NCBI GenBank assembly: GCA_030549775.1
Contig: CM060180.1
Span: 92,154,172 to 92,218,171 of the forward strand
Direction of reading: 5' to 3'
From: Tamarix chinensis
Lineage: Eukaryota > Streptophyta > Magnoliopsida > Caryophyllales > Tamaricaceae
Length of the DNA stretch: 64,000 nucleotides
Numbering within the stretch: position 1 is the stretch's first letter; each line of letters begins with the position of its first letter. The notes below the pieces were generated by a model. That model had not been told where the DNA came from. It saw nothing but the letters and a program-made list of their open reading frames with translations, and did no database searches. The position numbers were made by a program, and so were the translations under genes. Positions 60,690 through 64,000 of the stretch are shown one piece after another.

Positions 60690-61810
60690 CAACCATTTTA
60701 ACATTTTTCCTTTTTTCTCCTTTCTTTTCCTCTTTCTTTCTGCCTCCTTTATTTATTTTTCCTTCTTCCTTCCCCCCGGTTTGGGCCAGCCCGTCGGCCC
60801 ATACCTCCTTTCCCTCCCTAGCTCATCTCGCGCATCCTCCTTCGCCTAGGCCGGCCGGTTCTTTTCTTTTTTTCTTTTCTCCCCTGGACCGACCGGTCCA
60901 GTCGTCCCCATCTTCTTCCCCAACTTGCAGTGCAACGGTAATGTCGACCTACAACCCCAATTTTGCCGGCAGCCACCAGCCTAGTGCCGACCGTCCTCCC
61001 CTGCCCTTCCCGTCATTTTCTTTCCCTTTTTCGACCCCAACAAGCCCCATAGCTACCCTCCTCGCGTGTCCATCTCCTTTCCTCTTTCTCCCCGACCAGA
61101 CCTAACCTGCCATGGCAGGACTGCACCGCCTGCCACCGCTGGCCGGTGGTCCTGCCACACCTGCCCCGCACGTCTTCTTCTTCCCTTGTTGTTTTCCCCC
61201 TCAATTATCCTATAAATAACCCCCATGGCAGCCATAATGGAGCTTCTATTTTCATAGCCCAAAAACTCCGTCCCTCGCTGCTGCCCAATTAGTTGCATAT
61301 TTCGCTGCCGCCGGTGACCGCCGCAACAAACGCCGCCCACCGAGACCATCTATGCACCCTCCCCTACGAAACCAGACCACCACCACCCCTTGCCTCACCC
61401 TGCACGTGCCGCCCCAGCCGTACAAAGTCTCCACCCCAAACATCCCTCTCTAGCCCTTCGCCGCCCCTCGCGCCGCCTCTTGCCGCCACCCTCGCAGCAA
61501 CCAATGCCTCCTCCACCCTCCAAAACGTCCAACAGACCTCCCTCTACCTTCCCATACCTTCACCTTCCCTTGTCTCCCTCTCCTTCTATCTCCCCTATTT
61601 CCAACACCCTCCACCACCTTCGGCCGCCGAGCCAACCACCGCGCGCCGCCACTCCTTGCCACGCCACCACCCTCATTTCATCCCTCTCTATCTGCTGCAT
61701 CCTCCTCCACCTCTAACACCCCTCCATTCCCTCTCCTCTAGCCCACACCTTGATCTTTCCACCTCCCTTACTCCTCCATCACCGCCGCCGCCGCCGGTCC
61801 ACCACTGACC
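60690..61810 (+). repeat. Pyrimidine-rich and GC-rich segment of LTR F
   Basis: C-biased sequence, rich in CCG and CCT words, opens frames of up to 171 codons rich in Pro, Ser, His and Leu on the plus strand (61293-61808, 61390-61716) and Gly/Arg-rich frames on the other. No domain is recognised. It matches the style of the tracts in LTR A2 and LTR G. Confidence 0.7.
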
Positions 61811-61898
61811 TTAGGTGGTTTTCCAATCTCCCCCACTCCCTAAAACTATTTTCTATAAGTGTTAGTAATTTTATCTAATGTTAATGATATTATCCTTA

Positions 61899-61899
61899 A

Positions 61900-61950
<51 letters not shown>

Positions 61951-62090
61951 TACTATTATTATTATTACTATTATTATTACACTCTTAATATTACTATGTA
62001 TCATCCTTATTTTCCTAACCTAATTTCAGAAATAGTTAACTAGGGTATATTATTAAAAAGGAAACAACTTTAACATTAAGATGGTTATCC

Positions 62091-62123
<33 letters not shown>

Positions 62124-62300
62124 CTATTATTGTTATTACCCTTATTACTATCTCTATCACTACTACTAATACTAGATGTGGCTTATTATCGTTATCTTAC
62201 TACTATATGTGATAGACATTTGAAATCTTACATTATTATTATCATTATTATTATTATTACTATTAAAATTATTATTTATATTATTAATGACACTATTACT
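61899..62300. repeat. (TTA)n microsatellite cluster in LTR F
   Basis: TTA trinucleotide runs occur at about 61899-61978 and 62089-62123, with further broken runs to about 62285. An interrupted outlier lies near 62606-62630. Confidence 0.9.
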
Positions 62301-64000
62301 ACCACTATTACTTAAACCAAAGGTATTTTAGTAATATTGTTATTATCACTATTAATACTACCTTTATCATTATCCTTAGTTTCTTTACTAATATTGTTAA
62401 TGGTGACCTTGCCCATCATTACTTTTATTAATATAAACTTTTAAACCCTTAAGTTATTATTATCCAAAATATGACCTTTATCGTTATTAACTCTAGGAAT
62501 AATAGTACTTTGATAATGTTGCAACTATTATATTGTTATTCGAATCCTAACACTATAGAGAGATGTTAAGGTTCTAGCACTATAAACATTAGTGTTACTA
62601 TTATTAGTTTTATTATTATTATTATTATCACTATTTTACTATGGTTAGCATGAAAACTATCATTATTATAAGAATAGGGCTAACGGGTCTAATAATATAA
62701 GTGTAACAATAAATATTAAAAATAAACATATTTTGACTAGTAATATTTAGTATACTAATTTTTAGGTAAAAACCCTAGTTTTTGTATAATACTCTCTTTA
62801 AGAACAATAATCCTAATCTTAAACTATAATAAGGGATGATGGTACTTTTGAGGGAAACTAATACTTAGTATTTCCCCTTTTATAGGTGATCCTAACCAAA
62901 ACCCTAAGGAGCTATAGGAGCGTGCTCCAAGCCTGGCGTCGCTTTATGTAAGGACGAAGCTAAGGCCCTTGTATGACGTGTGACCTGTATGTTTTGAATG
63001 TTGTATATGCCATGCTATGTCGTGTATTATATGATTGTGGATAACTTGCCTTATGTGTAGCGCAGCTTGGAGATTGAGGTATGTTTGTATGTGGTTCCTA
63101 TGACATGAGCATGATGTGTATATGTATGATGTTTATGATGTGATATGATATGACCCTCTAGGAAATGCATTTTAGGATAACTAATAATATGAATTGGGAA
63201 TATAAGGATGACAACGAAGAAATGGGAAGTGAGTTCACTAAGGGGGATATGAGGTTGACCTAAGTACCTCATGATCCATGAGAGAAAATTAAGAGGAAGG
63301 AATGACCAAAATAAATGAGAGATAGGAACTTTGCATGGGAGTCTTAAAATTGCATGGTGACTTGGGGTGTTTGTATGAGATGGCTAAATCTTGAATGGAG
63401 GTGAATCTTACATGAGAAAAGTTGATTTTTGGTGTAAATAAGAGAATGGGAGAGTTGTGGAGTGATTGGAGACTTGGGATGGAAAATAGTACGCAGGTTG
63501 GTGCAAAGGTGTATAAGGGACCCGATTAGGGTTTTTGGGAGAAAGTGGAAATTTGGGAAGTACAAAGGTAAAAATGATTAAGGAAGGGTGGATTATGGGT
63601 TAATAGTGAGAATTCATTTATATAAAAGATGAGTATGGGTTTCCATGTGAAAGAAGAGACTTTAGGATGAAAAGAGAGAGGTTACTTGTGGAAGAAGTAA
63701 GGTACTAGGGTTTGATCTGGCCAACTAGGGTTTTGCCGGTCACATGCGAGGTTGAGGAGTAAAGTGATACGCCTTGGGGTTTGACCTAATAAGGGTGAGA
63801 TGTGGGGCGAGGAACAAGTAATGGTAAAGTAAGTGAGAAGAAGTTGGGCTACATAGGTCCAACTAGGGTTTCCAAGGGGAAAACCCTAGAGGTTGAGAAT
63901 AGGCGAGGTCAATGTCATAGGGTGTTGGGCTTAACCTACACTCTCAGGAGTCGGTCTTTCATTATGTGTGAGCGTAAGGGGGAAAGGATGTCAGGGTGTG

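Larger units (their letters stand above)
60352..64000 (+). mobile_element. Large LTR F, continues past the window
   Basis: It starts TGAAATACCCCAAAAAT directly inside the integrase remnant; the five bases before it are CATAG. It is at least 3.6 kb. In order it contains an AT-rich start, an (AT)n run, a pyrimidine-rich then GC-rich segment, trinucleotide TTA runs, and a 62880-63100 block with CTATAGGAGCGTGCTCCAAG. Orientation is inferred from the TG start and plus-strand pyrimidine bias. The region from 63000 to 64000 has no gene I recognise; minus-strand frames at 63051-63272 and 63344-63565 are short and unremarkable. Confidence 0.65.

Noticed and set aside
61293..61808. 171-codon plus-strand frame in LTR F
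   Set aside because: Overlaps another open frame of the same composition; GC- and C-rich tract inside an LTR with no recognisable domain.
1..64000. tRNA, rRNA, organelle or bacterial insertions
   Set aside because: No cloverleaf or rRNA-like sequence stood out by eye. The TGGTATC words are retroelement primer sites, not tRNA genes. A tRNAscan or Rfam run would be decisive.

Overview
This window reads as nuclear DNA of a flowering plant. It is AT-rich, packed with LTR retrotransposons that have plant hallmarks (initiator-Met primer sites, chromodomain integrase, plant LINEs with a DUF4283 gag-like domain), and it holds one intron-containing plant gene. I cannot name the species. A Galadriel-type chromovirus is compatible with a monocot but does not prove it. 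I see no convincing tRNA or rRNA gene, no CRISPR array and no bacterial-type operon.

Layout. 1-2.0 kb: end of a large LTR (A1). 2.0-3.7 kb: antisense remnant of a Ty3 element (gag, leader, primer site). 3.7-18.7 kb: a four-level nest. A CACTA-like DNA transposon (transposase trace near 4.6-5.3 kb, right terminus at 18,718) is split by solo LTR A2 (5,697-18,340). A2 is split by solo LTR B (7,502-16,628, perfect TATTT duplication). B is split by an antisense Ty3 chromovirus (10,971-16,579) with two LTRs and decayed gag, protease, RT, RNase H, integrase and chromodomain. 18.8-22.0 kb: a complete five-exon GDSL esterase/lipase gene on the minus strand, the only apparently intact gene. 22.2-23.7 kb: intergenic DNA with a small GC-rich island. 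23.7-31.9 kb: an antisense L1-type LINE whose ORF1 is split by solo LTR G (29,144-31,794, perfect TTAAC duplication). 31.9-43.2 kb: an antisense Ty3 element C with very long LTRs (about 4.5 kb), a gag remnant, a sense-strand LINE tail inserted in its leader, and a 63-bp tandem array made of primer-site-like units. 43.2-44.7 kb: unassigned. 44.7-50.1 kb: LTR A3, a G-rich scrap, an Athila/Tat-like LTR and an antisense B-family LTR. 50.1-53.2 kb: very AT-rich, unassigned. 53.2-54.2 kb: Ty1/copia-type gag split by a hAT-type MITE with an 8-bp duplication. 54.4-60.35 kb: a B-like LTR start, then a 4.5-kb LTR (C3) with the integrase end of its element. 60.35-64.0 kb: another large LTR (F) inserted into that integrase and running off the window.

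How it fits together: nearly everything is layered transposon debris, and the nesting gives a relative insertion order. Several unrelated-looking LTRs share internal modules: a repeated CAACTAGTTGATTGG-like word, GGTAATTTGG arrays, strand-biased pyrimidine tracts and a conserved TATA block. All element coding regions seen are broken. Coordinates of decayed elements are approximate unless a target duplication or splice frame fixes them.
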